Source of the DNA: Schizophyllum amplum
Taxonomy: Eukaryota; Basidiomycota; Agaricomycetes; Agaricales; Schizophyllaceae
Assembly: GCA_007026445.1 (NCBI GenBank)
Contig: VDMD01000049.1
Span: 62,001 to 126,000 of the forward strand
Direction of reading: 5' to 3'
DNA length: 64,000 bases
Shown here one piece after another: positions 35,788-48,066 of this stretch. The notes beneath the pieces were generated by a model. It was not told the origin of the DNA and did not search any database. It saw only the letters and a program-made list of their open reading frames with translations. The first letter of the stretch is position 1. The number at the start of each line of letters is the position of its first letter. The position numbers were made by a program, and so were the translations under genes.

Positions 35788-37710
35788 CTAGTGCTTGAAA
35801 TAATCGCGAGGGTACGTGAAGGGCAGAAAACGCGTCGCCGACGTCTTGCCGGCACGCAGAACGACCTCTACAGCGACAGGAATGGAACCGGCTGGTGGCG
35901 CATCGGGCATGTACACCGTACGCGTGTCCACCTCATGTCGGGCGTCTGGCAGAACGTCGGTGATATCGACGCGTACGACGGCCTGCTTTACGAGCTGCGC
36001 ACATTTTCGGCGCTGCTTGATGCGTGGCGAGGACTGGTTGAGGCGTAACGAGGACTGGTTGAGGCGTAACGAGGATAGTTCGCGCCCGATGATCGCCGCG
36101 TTCCGGTCGATGTAGGCCCACACGGCGATGCAGATGAACAGCGCGTCGGCGAGCGATATGATGCCTGGACAACTGTGTCAGTCGCTCACTCGCCTAGATC
36201 AAATGAAAAGAGGGAATATTTGGGAGGAGGGAACGCACCGTGCAGGCCCCAAGGGCTTTCATCGCTGCAGCACGAGTCGAGATGTGTGAATCGACGCATA
36301 CGTTGACAGCTCCCGGAGCAGTAGAAGGCATTCGCGCACGGACAAATCTGCACGCGCCGGTTATGTGGTCCCTATACAAGGTATGAGCGGGATGCAGGGA
36401 CACGGCGAGCGACTTACCATCGTATTGCTGCAGTCAAATTGACACTGCCAAGCTTTCCCTTTCAAAGTACTCGCGTACATCGCGCCCGCCTCGCTCGCGA
36501 GGCGCGCGACGTCTCTCCACGTTGCACGCCCAAGGGCTTTGCTTGTCCGCGACAGCGGTATAGAGTCGCGGTGCCGGCGAACGAACGCCCGAATGACCTG
36601 GGCGTGGTACAGCCCCGCGCAGAGAAGGCGTATGAAATCCGAGATCGAAGGATCCTCTATCGATTCACGCTCCTCCGACAAGCTGCGTACGAGATCGAAG
36701 ACGCCCGCGTCGACGGCGTGGACAAGAGATCTGTTGCTTTTCACCATACTACAGAGCGCGTTGAGTAGCTTAACGGCAGGGAACGCGCCGTACCGCGTCT
36801 CGCGCCGCTTCAGGCATTTTGTGGCAGCGGAGACGACGGAGGCGATCGTTGTCGCGGGGACCTTGGACCGCGCGAACCGGGGAATGCCGACCAGGGTAAT
36901 GAGGAGGTCGTAGTGGTCAGTCCAGACGGTGCTGATAGCGTCGTGCAGCGTGCGCTGCAGCCCCATTTCTGCGAGAAAGTCGGTCTGTCGGGCGATTGTG
37001 TCGTACAGGGCGCGCTTGGAGCCCACGACGTGGGCGAGTTTGTCGATGAAGAGCGCGCGGTCTTCGGCGGTAGCGCCCCCGCCGTGTTGGACGAGCATGC
37101 GGTGCAGGATTCTGACGATCCAGATGGACGTGTTGGCTGTCGCCAATGTTTCTGAGTTTGGCGACGTAGTGTATCGCGGGTAGAGCTTCCAGAGCTCAAA
37201 GGCGTGTTCGACGATGGTGTTATTGATGTGCAGAAAGGGCTTGGCGTAGGTGGTGTCGCACATGAGCATGTAGTAGGACTCGAGGATACTGGAGATGATG
37301 CCACAGCCAGCAAGGCTGCGATGACGCCACACATTGCGAGTCTGCACCGGACGAAGCAGCGCAGCCCATTTAAGAATATGCGGCCACAGCGCACGCATCG
37401 GGGACTGCAAGCCTCTGCAGAGCGGCGAGGTTTTAGAGAGGTTCGTGATGGACGAGAACACATCCAGACCGGCGACAATGACGATCACCAGCTCCTGCTG
37501 GTTCTCGAGCGGGCCGGGAGGAGGGTCCGACCTGAGAGCGTGGAAGGCAAGGTTGCTGTGATCTTTGAGGAGGGCGTGCATTGAGCGCAACGTGATCCGG
37601 TCGTTTTCGCTAGGGGAATATGAATCTGACGTGGTCCCCGCGAGCTGATTCACCAGCTGGCTCAGCGCGTTCAGGGCAGCATGTTCCTGCTTGATCGCTG
37701 AAGAATCCAT
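35788..37710 (-). CDS. MYND-like zinc-finger protein (paralogue 2)
   Basis: Three exons, 600 aa: 37710-36418, 36371-36239, 36164-35788. The second exon is 133 nt as in the other intact copies. The N-terminal helical domain (SDPPPGPLENQQ, SPMRALWPHILKW, ISDFIRLLCAGLYHAQVIRA) leads into QFDCSNTM, VQICPCANAFYCSGSCQRM, and HLDSCCSDESPWGL. The C-terminal domain contains VRVDITDVLPDARHEVD and LRAGKTSATRFLPF. A 21-bp tandem duplication near 36029-36070 doubles RLNQSS. It lies 1.25 kb upstream of paralogue 1 on the same strand and is the other half of a tandem duplication. Likely nuclear or cytosolic adaptor; function unproven. Confidence 0.85.
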
Positions 37711-39675
37711 TGTGAAAGGGCTGTGAAGGATGGCATGCTCAGGGCACGCGGCTCGCACGCCTTACCAGCATGCAAATCCCGCGGACATCGGAGTTGATGC
37801 TATTGCTGGCAGACACGACACAACACTGTAGGTGGGGGACCCACAGGAGCTCACGCAGGGGATTAAGACACATCACTGAGTGATTGGGGAAGTAAGTGTC
37901 TGAAGCGCGAGAGTGAGAGAGTGAGACACGGGGCGCGGTGCCCCTGCTGAGAGATCGCGTCGAAGCGTGCCCGCCGGCACCTGCCGGCAACTGCCGCCAC
38001 GCCCCGCCACCGAGCGCTGTTGTCGCTTGGAAGATGCCCAAGGTCACTAATCTGTTTGCACGAAATCAATTGAGTACATAAACTCCAGACATTTGAACCA
38101 CCTCCCCGCCCGCCGCATACACCTCGTCGTCCTACAACTGGGTTATTCCGTCCGTCTACACCCCGTCGTCCCAAATGTACATCCCGTCATCTTATACGTA
38201 CAGCTGTCAGTCCGTCCGTCTAGCACGTTCGTCGCAGGGATGTCCAATCTGTGCCCGACGGACCGGGCGGTGGCGGAAGGGGCACTTGAGTGGTCACTCG
38301 AGGGGCACTTACGAACGTCTGCGTGAGGAGACCAAGAGATACTTGAGCTGGTGGTTGGAGCGACGGGCGGCGAGGAGGAAGAGAGGCGCCTGGAAACGTC
38401 CAGATTATCTCGAGCGATGCATGCTATTCCAGACCGATTGAAGGCAGTCTTGATGCACGAACATCTTTGGGATCGTCCTGAGCGACGACTGGCGTCGTCG
38501 TCGTCGTCTCAGGCGAGAATAAGTCGTCTCGGGCGAGGATAGGTCGTCTTGGGCGAGGATAGGTCGTCTTGAGCGACGTATAGAGCGAGACGGGCTGTCC
38601 GAATGCACGAGCGCGAGGCGGCGTATGCTGGAAGGAGCTTGAGGCGAAGTCCCATTGTACGAGCAAGATTCATGGATGGCCGTATGCACGGCGGCTGGCG
38701 TCCGTGTACGATTTGCAGGAGACTCAGTCGAGTCAACGGGTCGCGCGCTACTCCGACAAGTGAACGAGCTCCGCAAGGCTCGGGCGGGTGTACCGGCGGC
38801 GAGAGGCTCGGGCGAGTGAGCCGACCGCGTGAGGCTGGACCGAATGTACCAGCAGCCTGAGGATCCGGCCGGTGTACCGGCAGCGTGAGACATAGCGCAT
38901 GAGTGAGCCGGTCCATTCAGTCTCCCGAGTGTTGACAACTTACCAAGGCCCTAGACGGTGAAAAAACGTCCAGTATCTTGCACATATTCCCGTAGCCTGG
39001 TATGGGCCCTGCGTAGCGTAATCAGCGATTGAGAGCTGCGTACGAGTGATATAATGAGAGAGAAGGATCGAGGAGGAATGAGGGAGGAAGTCGGCGAGGA
39101 GCGACAGAGAAATCAGGGGGAATATCGAAAAGAAATGAGAAAGAACTTGGCAATGAGAGAGGTGAAGGAGCGTGGCGGTGATGGGGATGGAGGTGAAAGA
39201 AGCAAACGAATACGCACATTTATTGATGTTCACGTACGCCGCGCATAGCCAGCGCTGAGGGGAAACATCCCAACACACTCTTTTCAAGTTACGGAGTATG
39301 CTCATGAGATCCAGAAGTCGTTTGAGACCTCTGGCATCCGTTCGAGATCTTCGATGTAAAGGATGCTATGTCGAACGTCAACAGTCAGCATTGTGCAGGG
39401 CGTCGAGCATCGCACAGGTGGCACAGTCGTACCGACTTTCAAAGACGAGCAGATTATCTACGTGCGTGATGAGGCCTGAGGTTCGAGTTGTCGGGTACGC
39501 CACACACGACGGTGTTTTGAGGTACACACAAGGTACACATTCACGACAGGCTCAGGCTCGCGTTCCCGCTTTGCGACTACTTCGAGCTGCATGTCGGCTG
39601 CACGCATCCATATACCCAGCACATAGATAACTAGCGAGCTAGGAAGAGTTGCAAGGAAGAAAGCACAAGCTGAAC
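37711..39675. other. Intergenic, no supported gene
   Basis: Only low-complexity frames were seen. A purine-rich stretch lies at 39.05-39.20 kb and a short tandem repeat at 38.5 kb. Confidence 0.4.
38523..38575. repeat. 20-bp tandem repeat
   Basis: Units of GTCGTCTTGGGCGAGGATAG, about 2.5 copies with small changes. Confidence 0.7.
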
Positions 39676-40930
39676 ATGACGGTCAAGAACAAGGCGCAGA
39701 TGAACAATGGAATTGACCTAAACGAGCGAGAGGCCAAGCAAAGACAAACATTCGCTCTTGTTCCGCACCTTCCTCTTCCCATTCGTCTCGCTGCATCTCC
39801 TCCATCCTCACCAGCGACATGGACGCTCATGAAGTGCTCTCATGGCTGCATTGATCCTTCGGAATTGATATGCAGAATCACCGGCGGCTTCGCGCATCGG
39901 GGTCCCCGTGAATTGCGTCGCGACTTCGGTTTCCAAGCGAGCCGTCGGAACACAGAAGGGAACGGAGATGCTACTAGCGGCGCTCGCAGGACGAGGCGCT
40001 TGGCTATGGTTGGATACCGTGCGTGCTTTCTTCTCTGCCTCATCCCCAGTCACTGACACTGAAGCGACATGTCGCCATGGACATCGCGCCATGGGCATCG
40101 TCCGGTTCCAAGGACCTGCCTGGTCTTCGTAGCGCTCGCTCCCTCAAATCCTACCCAATAGCGCAGTGTCAGCCATGTAGGAACAGCCGGAGACCCTGGG
40201 GAACGGTCCAGCGCCTACGCTTGTCGTGGTGCGTCCTCCTCTTGACCGAACCACGCCTAGGTTCTCACCGAGCTCTCCCCAGATGTATAAATCAACAACT
40301 ATCTAGACCCTTGTATACTACTGTACGACGATCAATGCTATACCCATTCTGAACCATCCTGGCTCCCCCTTGAACTTACGGGAATGCGTACCCAGGCGCA
40401 GATGTCGTCCTCGTCGGCTACGGATTTCAAGCGCCCGACCTATCTGACCATACCGGTACATGGCGGCTATGGACGATCGCCTTCTCGGACCAAAGCCGGC
40501 TCTCCGACATGTTCATCTTCAAGCTACAACGAACTTCGTGGAGTCGGCAACGGACCTTTCCGTACCCGCCATGAGAACTGAAGCAGAGCGTCGACTGCAG
40601 CATTGCCCTCAGCCACGCCGTCCTCCTATGCCATCACAACGTTTTCCTCAACCGCGACATCGCCTCTAACGAAGTCATCATCTTCGTCTTCGCCTTGGTT
40701 ATGTTATTGGACATCGGCTGGTTTCCATGCGCGCGCTGAACTGGACGAAGATGTGGCGTGTCCTGCGTGGAGATGGATGTATCACGCTGCGTCTTGTTCT
40801 TCCGTGGTCATCTTCGTCAAACACTCATCACTTGAACGACATCTAGACGCAAAACCTCGACCGTCGCCGCTGCAGCAAACATCGCCTTCGCGTGCACGCT
40901 GTGAACTGATTGATGGACGTGGCGGTGAGT
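39676..40930 (+). pseudogene. Family W copy starting with a GGACAAACA element
   Basis: The first part reads NNGIDLNEREAKQRQT and ALVPHLPLP. The minus-strand copy at 47.8 kb reads NNEIDQNERLAKQGQT and ALVPHLHLP, so this stretch may be coding. Near 40225 a TGGTGCGTCCTCCTC donor is shared with other copies. After CCCCAG at 40280 the exon equivalent contains stops, then LNHPGSPLELTGMRTQAQ. A Ser-rich tail follows. No full frame. Function unknown. Confidence 0.33.
39702..39770 (+). repeat. Dispersed GGACAAACA element, copy 7
   Basis: Reads GAACAATGG, AACGAGCGAGAGGCCAAGCA, AGACAAACATTC and CTTGTTCCG; lies inside the family W copy. Confidence 0.5.
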
Positions 40931-41096
40931 GAATCCATGTCTTTATGAAGGGGCGGTCCGGAGATGTCATAGCCTCTCATTTTTGAGATTTCATAGTCTC
41001 TCAATCACAGATGCTATACAACGGTGCGGTGGAGTACACGCGGAAGCCTCACGGCTGACGTTCGACATGCTGTCAAGGCCCGATATGACCCTCTCT

Positions 41097-41175
41097 CTCT
41101 TCGACCACGACCACGACCTGACCACGACCTGACCACGACCACGACCAGATCACGACCACAACCACAATCACAACC
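41097..41175. repeat. GACCAC simple repeat
   Basis: Degenerate runs of GACCAC just upstream of the STAND start at 41220. The other STAND starts also sit next to GACCAC-type repeats. Confidence 0.7.
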
Positions 41176-41219
41176 GCAGCTACGATCCGGCCACATCCAC
41201 AACCACCACTGCGACCTCG

Positions 41220-44200
41220 ATGCCCTCGAGAGCGATGTCGCACTCGCCTCGCCCTTCGTCTTCGACCAGTCGTCCGCGCCGCTGGCTAAAAAACGTGTTT
41301 CATCCGCGGCAATCTGGGCTGTTCAGTCGCTCTCCAAGTCCTGCTCCGGTAAAATCCAGGGCGTCGTCGCCTTCCCCGTCGATACCGTCCTCGGCAGCGG
41401 CGCGACCATCAGTCCCATCGATGACACCGCCGGCGCCGCCTTCTTTGATGACTCCAGAGCCCTCGACAGGAACAGCGTCGATCACTTTATCGGCGCCATC
41501 GTCAGCGTCGGTCGCAGTCCCTCAAGATGCATCGGCCGGCTCATCATACACTTCGTCAGACTCACCCACCCGCGTGTCCCTATCGCTGCCGGCATCGCGT
41601 TCATCGGTGTCCCTAGGGATTCCCACCGTCACTGTGTCGGCCCTGCCGCCAGCGGCTCTCGCAATGTCTCCGGTCGACCCGTTCAATCATTCCACCTCCG
41701 GTCCATCAGCGATTTCACCGACACCCTCGTCTAATCCCCCCATCGCCTTGGCGCCTCCACCGCCGGCGGTCCCTGTCATCACTTTATCTACCCCTTCGAT
41801 CTCTTCTGCCACGACATCGAAACCTCTGCTTGATGTCCCCGCACCCTCGTCCGCGTTGTCGCAGAAGCCGGCGGCGCCGACCGACCCGCTCGCCGCTCTC
41901 TGGAACGAGGCGATAGTGAGGTATACGGCCGAGACGGGCGTTGACCTCAGCGCGGATGGCATCGTGCGCTTTGAGTCGAAGGACGCGATCCACCAGTATC
42001 TTGATGAGCACGAGCAGGAGTTCAATAGGTTCCGCGACGGGGGCGCGAAACGGCTCCGCGACGCCCTCACGTCTGTAGTCGCAGCGTTGGGGCCACTATG
42101 TGCGATCGTCGGAGACGGCGTTGGTATGGTGAGTTATGTTTTGTAGAAGTATGGCGAAGGCGACCTGTAGCTGACTCGTCGTCTCAGGCATTCGAACCCT
42201 CGAAAGTGATATTCGGGGCTGTTGGCGAATTGTGCAAGGTGGGCGACATCCTCTTGGCGCTTCACCTTGCTTACAGGCTTCCAGGCCGCCGTCGAGGTGG
42301 GCGATGAGCTCGGCGCGATCACAGATGCCTTCGACGCCATGGCGCATCATCTTCGTATAGTGGAACGTATTGCAGATCGGGACGTTCTCAACGACTATGC
42401 GTTGAGGGAGGCGTCCGTCAAGTTGCTCGCGCAGATTCTTGTCGTGCTCGCTGTCATTCAGAAGGTTCGGAGGCAGGGGCACCTTGGTGAGCTCGCCATT
42501 TCTGTACGGTCCTCCAGTTGACGACGTATGGATAGTCTTGTGGCTAAAGAAGCTCGCAAAATCGAAGGAGGTGGCCTCGGCTCTAGCAGATTTGAACCGA
42601 CTCGCCGGGAACCACCATGAGACTGTGACGGCTGTGACGCTTCATACTGCCAAAAAGACGATGACGATCCTTACGGAGATTGATGCCTGTAAGCTGCTAT
42701 TCTCCTGCACTCTTTGCTTTCTGCTCACGTACCGCCGCGTGCTTCAGGGAGCAAGGAAGAGCAAGTATTGACTCGAGCATCCCTCGCTTGTATCACGAAG
42801 ACTGCGCAGGACATCTACGGTAGTTCGACATTGCCGCTGCCGCTTTATGAGTCTCGACTGACTCGTCACAAAGCCCGTCTTTGTAGGAACGACGCCTTGA
42901 CGGTGGACCAGCAGAACACCAGCCGCGGGACACTGGAGAACATACAGATGGCCCTCCTTCGACAGATTGATCTCATCAACTTAGACAGAAGTGATTACAC
43001 CCTTGACTACACATGTCGCATCTGACGATACGGAACCTTAGAGACGGCTGATCTTGAGGGGATTTTTGCATGGCTGCAGTTTCCAGACTCTTCGGTGAAG
43101 ATGAACAATCTCCTCGACAATCGTGCCCAATCAACGGGATCGTGGTTTCTCGACAGTGAGGAGTTCACAGCGTCCAAGCAGCGTACGACGAAGACATTAT
43201 TGCTGCATGGGAAAGGTGAGAACTATCGAAAACTCTTATTGGGCATTGGCTGATTCTCCGCTAGCTGGTTGCGGGAAAAGTACCATGATGTACGCGAACT
43301 TCCTCCATGCAGTAGTTGATTAACATCATTGATCATGACGTTTTCAGAGCGGCTGTCATTCGAGATCTCCAGGCGGACGCCGCATCCTCCGACGCAGAGT
43401 CAATCACGCTGTCCCATCTCTTTGATACGACCGGGTCAAGTCCTCGTAATCTACGCGCATTCCTCTCGTCACTGCTCTGTCAGCTCGCATATCACTTGCC
43501 CGAATGCGCGTCCCGATTACTGAAAGCTCGCGAGGACGCCTCGGGGCGTGCCCAGCTCTCGCTTGATATGATGCGATATAACTTGGATGCCGTGATTAGG
43601 GCGACGCAGATGCATCTGTTCGTTGTCATAGATGCTCTGGACGAGGCCGATGATCCAAAGACCACTGTCCTTTTCCTCAAGCATCTCCGGACGTACGACA
43701 ACGTGTCGCTCATCGTATCAAGTCGAATGGAGGTGGCTTTTCGCGCAGACTTGGAGGCTCTCTGTGACACACGCGTCGCTATGGATGTAAAGCGAGTGAC
43801 TGGCGACATCACTATCGTCCTTGCCACGTACCTCGCCCCGAATGGCCTGCTGGGCGACGTCAGCAACAAATCTTTAGTGAGCGACAAGCTGAGGGAGGGT
43901 GCGGATGGCAAGTACGTCCGGATCATCGTGTTATCGCCCTCGATGCTGATGTGTGTCGTAGCTTTCGATGGACCGTTTTGCTGGCGCGGGAGCTTGTCGA
44001 TGTTGCCGGTATACCCTTTGAGCTTCTTCGGCGCCTCGAAGAGTCCCCGAAGACGCTAGCGAGTCTCTACGACGATATTTTGGCCCGCATATACAAGACC
44101 GGCGCACAGAAATCCGTTCGCAATCTGCTGGTGTGGGCTGTCTTGGCAGTGAAACCCCTCACCACAGCCGAGTTCGCTCACCTGATGTCTTTCGACTACT

Positions 44201-45765
44201 CCTATCGCATGCCTGTCTACGACGCCGCTCTGAACTCCTCTGCGGACCATGTTGTTGCTCTTGCGGGGTCTAATTTCGTAGCCGTACGCGATGGCGAAGT
44301 TCGCATTGTGCATGCATCTGTGAAGGATCACCTCCTGAATCCTCCGGAGGACTCCCTCGAGCTCAATGCAACCAAGTTCTTTCACATCGACACCAGCGCA
44401 GCGTACGCTTCCATGACTCGCACGTGCCTCGCGTACATCCGCGCGAACACGGACCTTCGCTCGCAGAAACACGTCCACCATCTGATATGGACTTGGGTCT
44501 TCTACATCGTCAAGGTGGATCTCGCGAGAGACCCCGATCTCGAGCAGGATGTTATCGACACCCTCGCAAACATCGATCGGAAAGACGTGGTCACCGTGTC
44601 TCTGTACCCTGCGATCCAAACGGGAAGCACATTCCTCGCGACGCTACTCATTGATCGGCTGGGAGCAGATGTCGAGGGGAAGGCCAATTCTCTACGAGCA
44701 CCGCGAATAACCTCAATGACCTTCGATGGTCAGTTTGAAGCGATGGCTCCCATACTCGTTGATTCGCACTTCGTCGATGATGATGAATCCCAACGTCGCT
44801 GCACACCCCTTCATTGCGCTGCATACCACAAGCAAGTCGAGATCGTACGCCTTCTGATCGACAAGGGTGCCAACATCGAGGCTCAGGATGAGGCCGGCTG
44901 GACACCGCTTCGATTTGCAGCGTCAAACAGGCATCTCGAAATCGCTCGCCTCTTCGTTGAGCACGGTGCGAATGTCACAGCTGTCCTCCACATCGCAGCG
45001 CAGGACGGTAACCTCGAGCTTGCTCGACTCCTCCTTGACCACCGTGCGGATGTCGAGGCACGCAGGAAAGGGTTTTTGGGGCGTCGCCCTCTCCACCTCG
45101 CAGCGGAAAACGGTCACCTTGAGGTTGCTCAATACCTCATTTATCGAGGCGCAGATGTTGATGCACTCTGTAACCTGCAGATGACAGCCCTTCACTACGC
45201 AGTGACTCCGGGTCACCTCGAAATTGCCGAACTCCTCCTCGACCACGGTGCAGATGTCCATGTACGTGCGAAGGATTGCCAAAATGCGACACCCCTCCAC
45301 GCCGCAGCGATGAATGGTCACCTCGAAGTTGCCAGACTCCTCATCGACCGTGGCGCCATTGTCGGTGCACGTCAAAGTAATAAGGAGATGCCTATCCATC
45401 TCGCAACGATGAATGGTCACCTCGAGGTTGCCCGACTTCTTATCGACCACGGTGCGGATGTTGACGCTAGCGATGAAGATGGCAGGACACCTCTGCATGG
45501 CGCCGCCGGCAACTGCGAGGAGCAGACCATCCGCCTGCTCATTGACCTATGCTGCGACGTGAATGCCCAGAGCCGCAATGGCGAAACCCCTTTGGATGCT
45601 GTCGGCAGTGACTTTTTTGCATCGGATGACCTTGCTCTGCGAGAGCGCATCCGACAGATGCTTCGGCAAGCCGGAGCGACGGAGTCGAGTGCACGACGTG
45701 CTGCGACAAAGATCAAGTCGGACACTGGAGGGGAGCGAGTGGGGCACGGTGATCGATTCGTGTGA
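41220..45765 (+). CDS. Goodbye-NACHT-ankyrin STAND receptor (NLR-like)
   Basis: Ten exons, 1356 aa: 41220-42128, 42188-42238, 42285-42486, 42536-42688, 42748-42819, 42874-42990, 43042-43215, 43265-43289, 43348-43911, 43962-45765; total length divides by three and all phases match the 14.6-20.2 kb gene. The Ser/Pro linker contains RRWLKNVFHPRQSGLFSRS. Goodbye is at about 222-345 (DPLAALWNEAIVRYTAETG). TGSWFLDSEEF is just before the P-loop GCGKST at about 562. Walker B LFVVIDALDEADD is at 658. TTAEFAHLMSFDYS is near 821. About nine ankyrin repeats span 1033-1305, then LALRERIRQML. By family this is a cytosolic signalling ATPase of NLR type, with ankyrin repeats likely sensing a ligand or partner. 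The start is uncertain: conserved sequence continues upstream (deduced HAEASRLTFDML at about 41.04 kb). Confidence 0.9.
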
Positions 45766-46770
45766 AGGATACAATACGTGGGCAGAGGCCAAGTTGACGT
45801 GAACGTCATTGAGCGAGGATGACAAAGGTGAGTGCCCGTCCACGTCGTCCCACTCGATAGTCTGCTAAACATCAGGCAGGAAAGGCCAAAGATCTCGCAG
45901 GATAGCGCGAAGTCAGAGGACGTAGTAGATTACGAGGTCATCCGGCGAATGAGAAATATGGTTTCCTTCTGTGCACCGCAAGCGGATTATGCCGGCGACG
46001 GCGCCATGCATGTTAGGACAGCACGCACCACGGTGCGATCTGTGTTCCGCATTGGTCAATGGCGTGTGCGTTCGGGCGCGCGCGCCGATGCTCAAGCGCT
46101 CAAGGCTTGACGCACGCCGATGTACAAGACTTGAGTACATGGACGCTCGGTCAGGCTGAAGACGACCAGGCGCCACGCTATGCGCAACGAGGTCACAATT
46201 AGTGCATCGCCGTGGTCCATGAACACACCTCGTGAGTGAGACCGTGCGCCTTGTGAGTGAGAGCTCGCGCCTTGTAAAGTGAGAACGTGCGCCATGTAAG
46301 CGAGGGATCCGTGATTGGTAGTAAGTATAGCATCATCGCTACATGTTCCAGTCAACCTGAGCGAAGATGGCAACCGCTCGACGACTTGAGCGGAGTACTG
46401 ACTACATCTATCGCCGGTCGGCCAGATGTATTCCTGTAAACTGGCAGCCTGTGAGGGTTGGACGAGGAGAGGGAGCGGACAGGAGAGGGAGCGGGGACAG
46501 GCGAGAGAGGGCTCTAAAGCAAGTAAGCAATGCGATCCCAAGCTGCATAGACTGGCGATAGTCAGAGAGCGCGATGGCGGAAGGATGATAGCACGCACCT
46601 ATGGATACGAGGCGCGCGTTGAGCGTGATGTCTTCGTCTTCCTCCGGCTTGGCGCATACTGCAGGGAACCTGCTAGTGTCCAACGACGTGGTCAGGTGAG
46701 GTCGAAGCTGTAGAACTGCGCGGTTGAGGACGACGTGGTGAAGGCCGACAGCGACGCGGAGATCGACGCT

Positions 46771-46842
46771 GTAGTTGAGGACGATGTTGTAGTTGAGGAC
46801 GATGTTGTAGTTGAGGACGATGTCGTAGTTGAGGACAATGCC
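46771..46842. repeat. 18-bp tandem repeat, 4 copies
   Basis: Units of GTAGTTGAGGACGATGTT. On the minus strand the units read NIVLNY in one frame and SSSTTT in another. Confidence 0.9.
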
Positions 46843-47740
46843 ATCGTCCAGGACAGTATCGCGATCGAGGCTGACATAGCGTCGGACGACGGCGTGGCTT
46901 GGGCACGATCCTACCATCAAGGCTCTGCTCCGGGTCTGTATTCCATGAGGTTTGTTGCTGACTCCGCGGAGGTCATCATGAAGCAACAAGTCGCATCGAC
47001 TGCTTTGCTTGATAATGGCAGGTCGTCCATGGCTGTGTTTGGCGTTGCGCCGGCAAGGTCGGGTAGAAGGAGTGGTTAAATTCGGTGATGGTCGGATTCA
47101 ACGTCTGCGCATGGATACACATTCGCGTAAGCTCAATGGCGGAGCCAGCATGGTTCAAAAGGGGCATCGTATTGGTTGTACGGTACGGGGACGTAGATAA
47201 ATGTTCATCTATACATCTAGCAAGAGCTTGGTCAGCGACAGCGCATGGCGCGGGCGGAAGGAGGACGCACCGTAAGCCCAATCCTCCGGCTCAATCCTGG
47301 CGTGGAGCCAGAGCTTCTCTACAGTCTACGGCCTTCCTTCCCGTCATGTAAGATAGCCCTACGAGTTCCTGAGGGTCCTCGAGAGCCTTGAGAGCCGGGA
47401 ACGCCCATGGCCAGTGCTGACCATCGTACGCCTTGTCGCTCCAGACGTCAGTCACTGTGGACGACAAAACGAGAGAGCACGCACCGCAGTCTCGTTTATC
47501 AGGCTCAATCATAGCTCCTGAAAGCAGCTGGATCTTATCCAGTACCTTCCGTGCTCCGACGGCCTGCCCGAAGACGAGAGTCGGGTTCGGCGCGGGCGTC
47601 ACGGACACCGAGTCCTAGGCGGCGTTACGGAGTCGCATGTCGAGGATTCATGCATGGTCAGCAGAGGAGCTCCATGGCAAAGACGAGAGCCAGAAAAACA
47701 ACGCCGAGATCAAGAAGTGAAGCCTAGGAAGATGGAGGTG

Positions 47741-47812
47741 CGGAACAAGGGCGGTTAATGTTTGTCCCTGCTTGGCCAGTCGCTCGTTTTGGTCAATCTC
47801 ATTGTTCTTTTG
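47741..47812 (-). repeat. Dispersed GGACAAACA element, copy 8
   Basis: The minus strand reads GAACAATGAG, CCAAAACGAGCGACTGGCC, CAGGGACAAACA, CTTGTTCCGC; the clearest copy in the window. Confidence 0.55.
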
Positions 47813-48066
47813 TTCGCTGTTTTCCTGCGCCTTCTTCTCGAGCGTCATGTCCGACTTGAGAATAATTCTTGTTGGGACTCGTGCAGCTTATTTAATCGGC
47901 AGTGGGGATAAACGAGGGAGTCATGATACAGACTGGTCAAATGGCTCATTGCGCGAGAAACACAGTCTGTTCGCAGTTAGATCAAAGGTGTGTTCGGACT
48001 CTTCTCTCGCGCACATACCGCCTCCACCAATTCCAGCTGTGTATACTGACATATATCGAGGGCTCA

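Larger units (their letters stand above)
46385..47848 (-). pseudogene. Family W copy, most complete
   Basis: Minus-strand order: KNNEIDQNERLAKQGQT and ALVPHLHLPRL; PNPTLVFGQAVGARKVLDKI with LLSGAMIEPDKRD; VTDVWSDKAYDG; TVEKLWLHARIEPEDWAYG; a shared GGTGCGTCCTCCTT donor; then DEHLSTSPYRTTNTMPLLNH and AGSAIELTRM. A tail with 18-bp repeats follows. The blocks can be joined only with several assumed introns, and frames break between the first and second blocks. If functional it would be an unknown multi-exon protein; more likely it is decayed. Confidence 0.38.
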
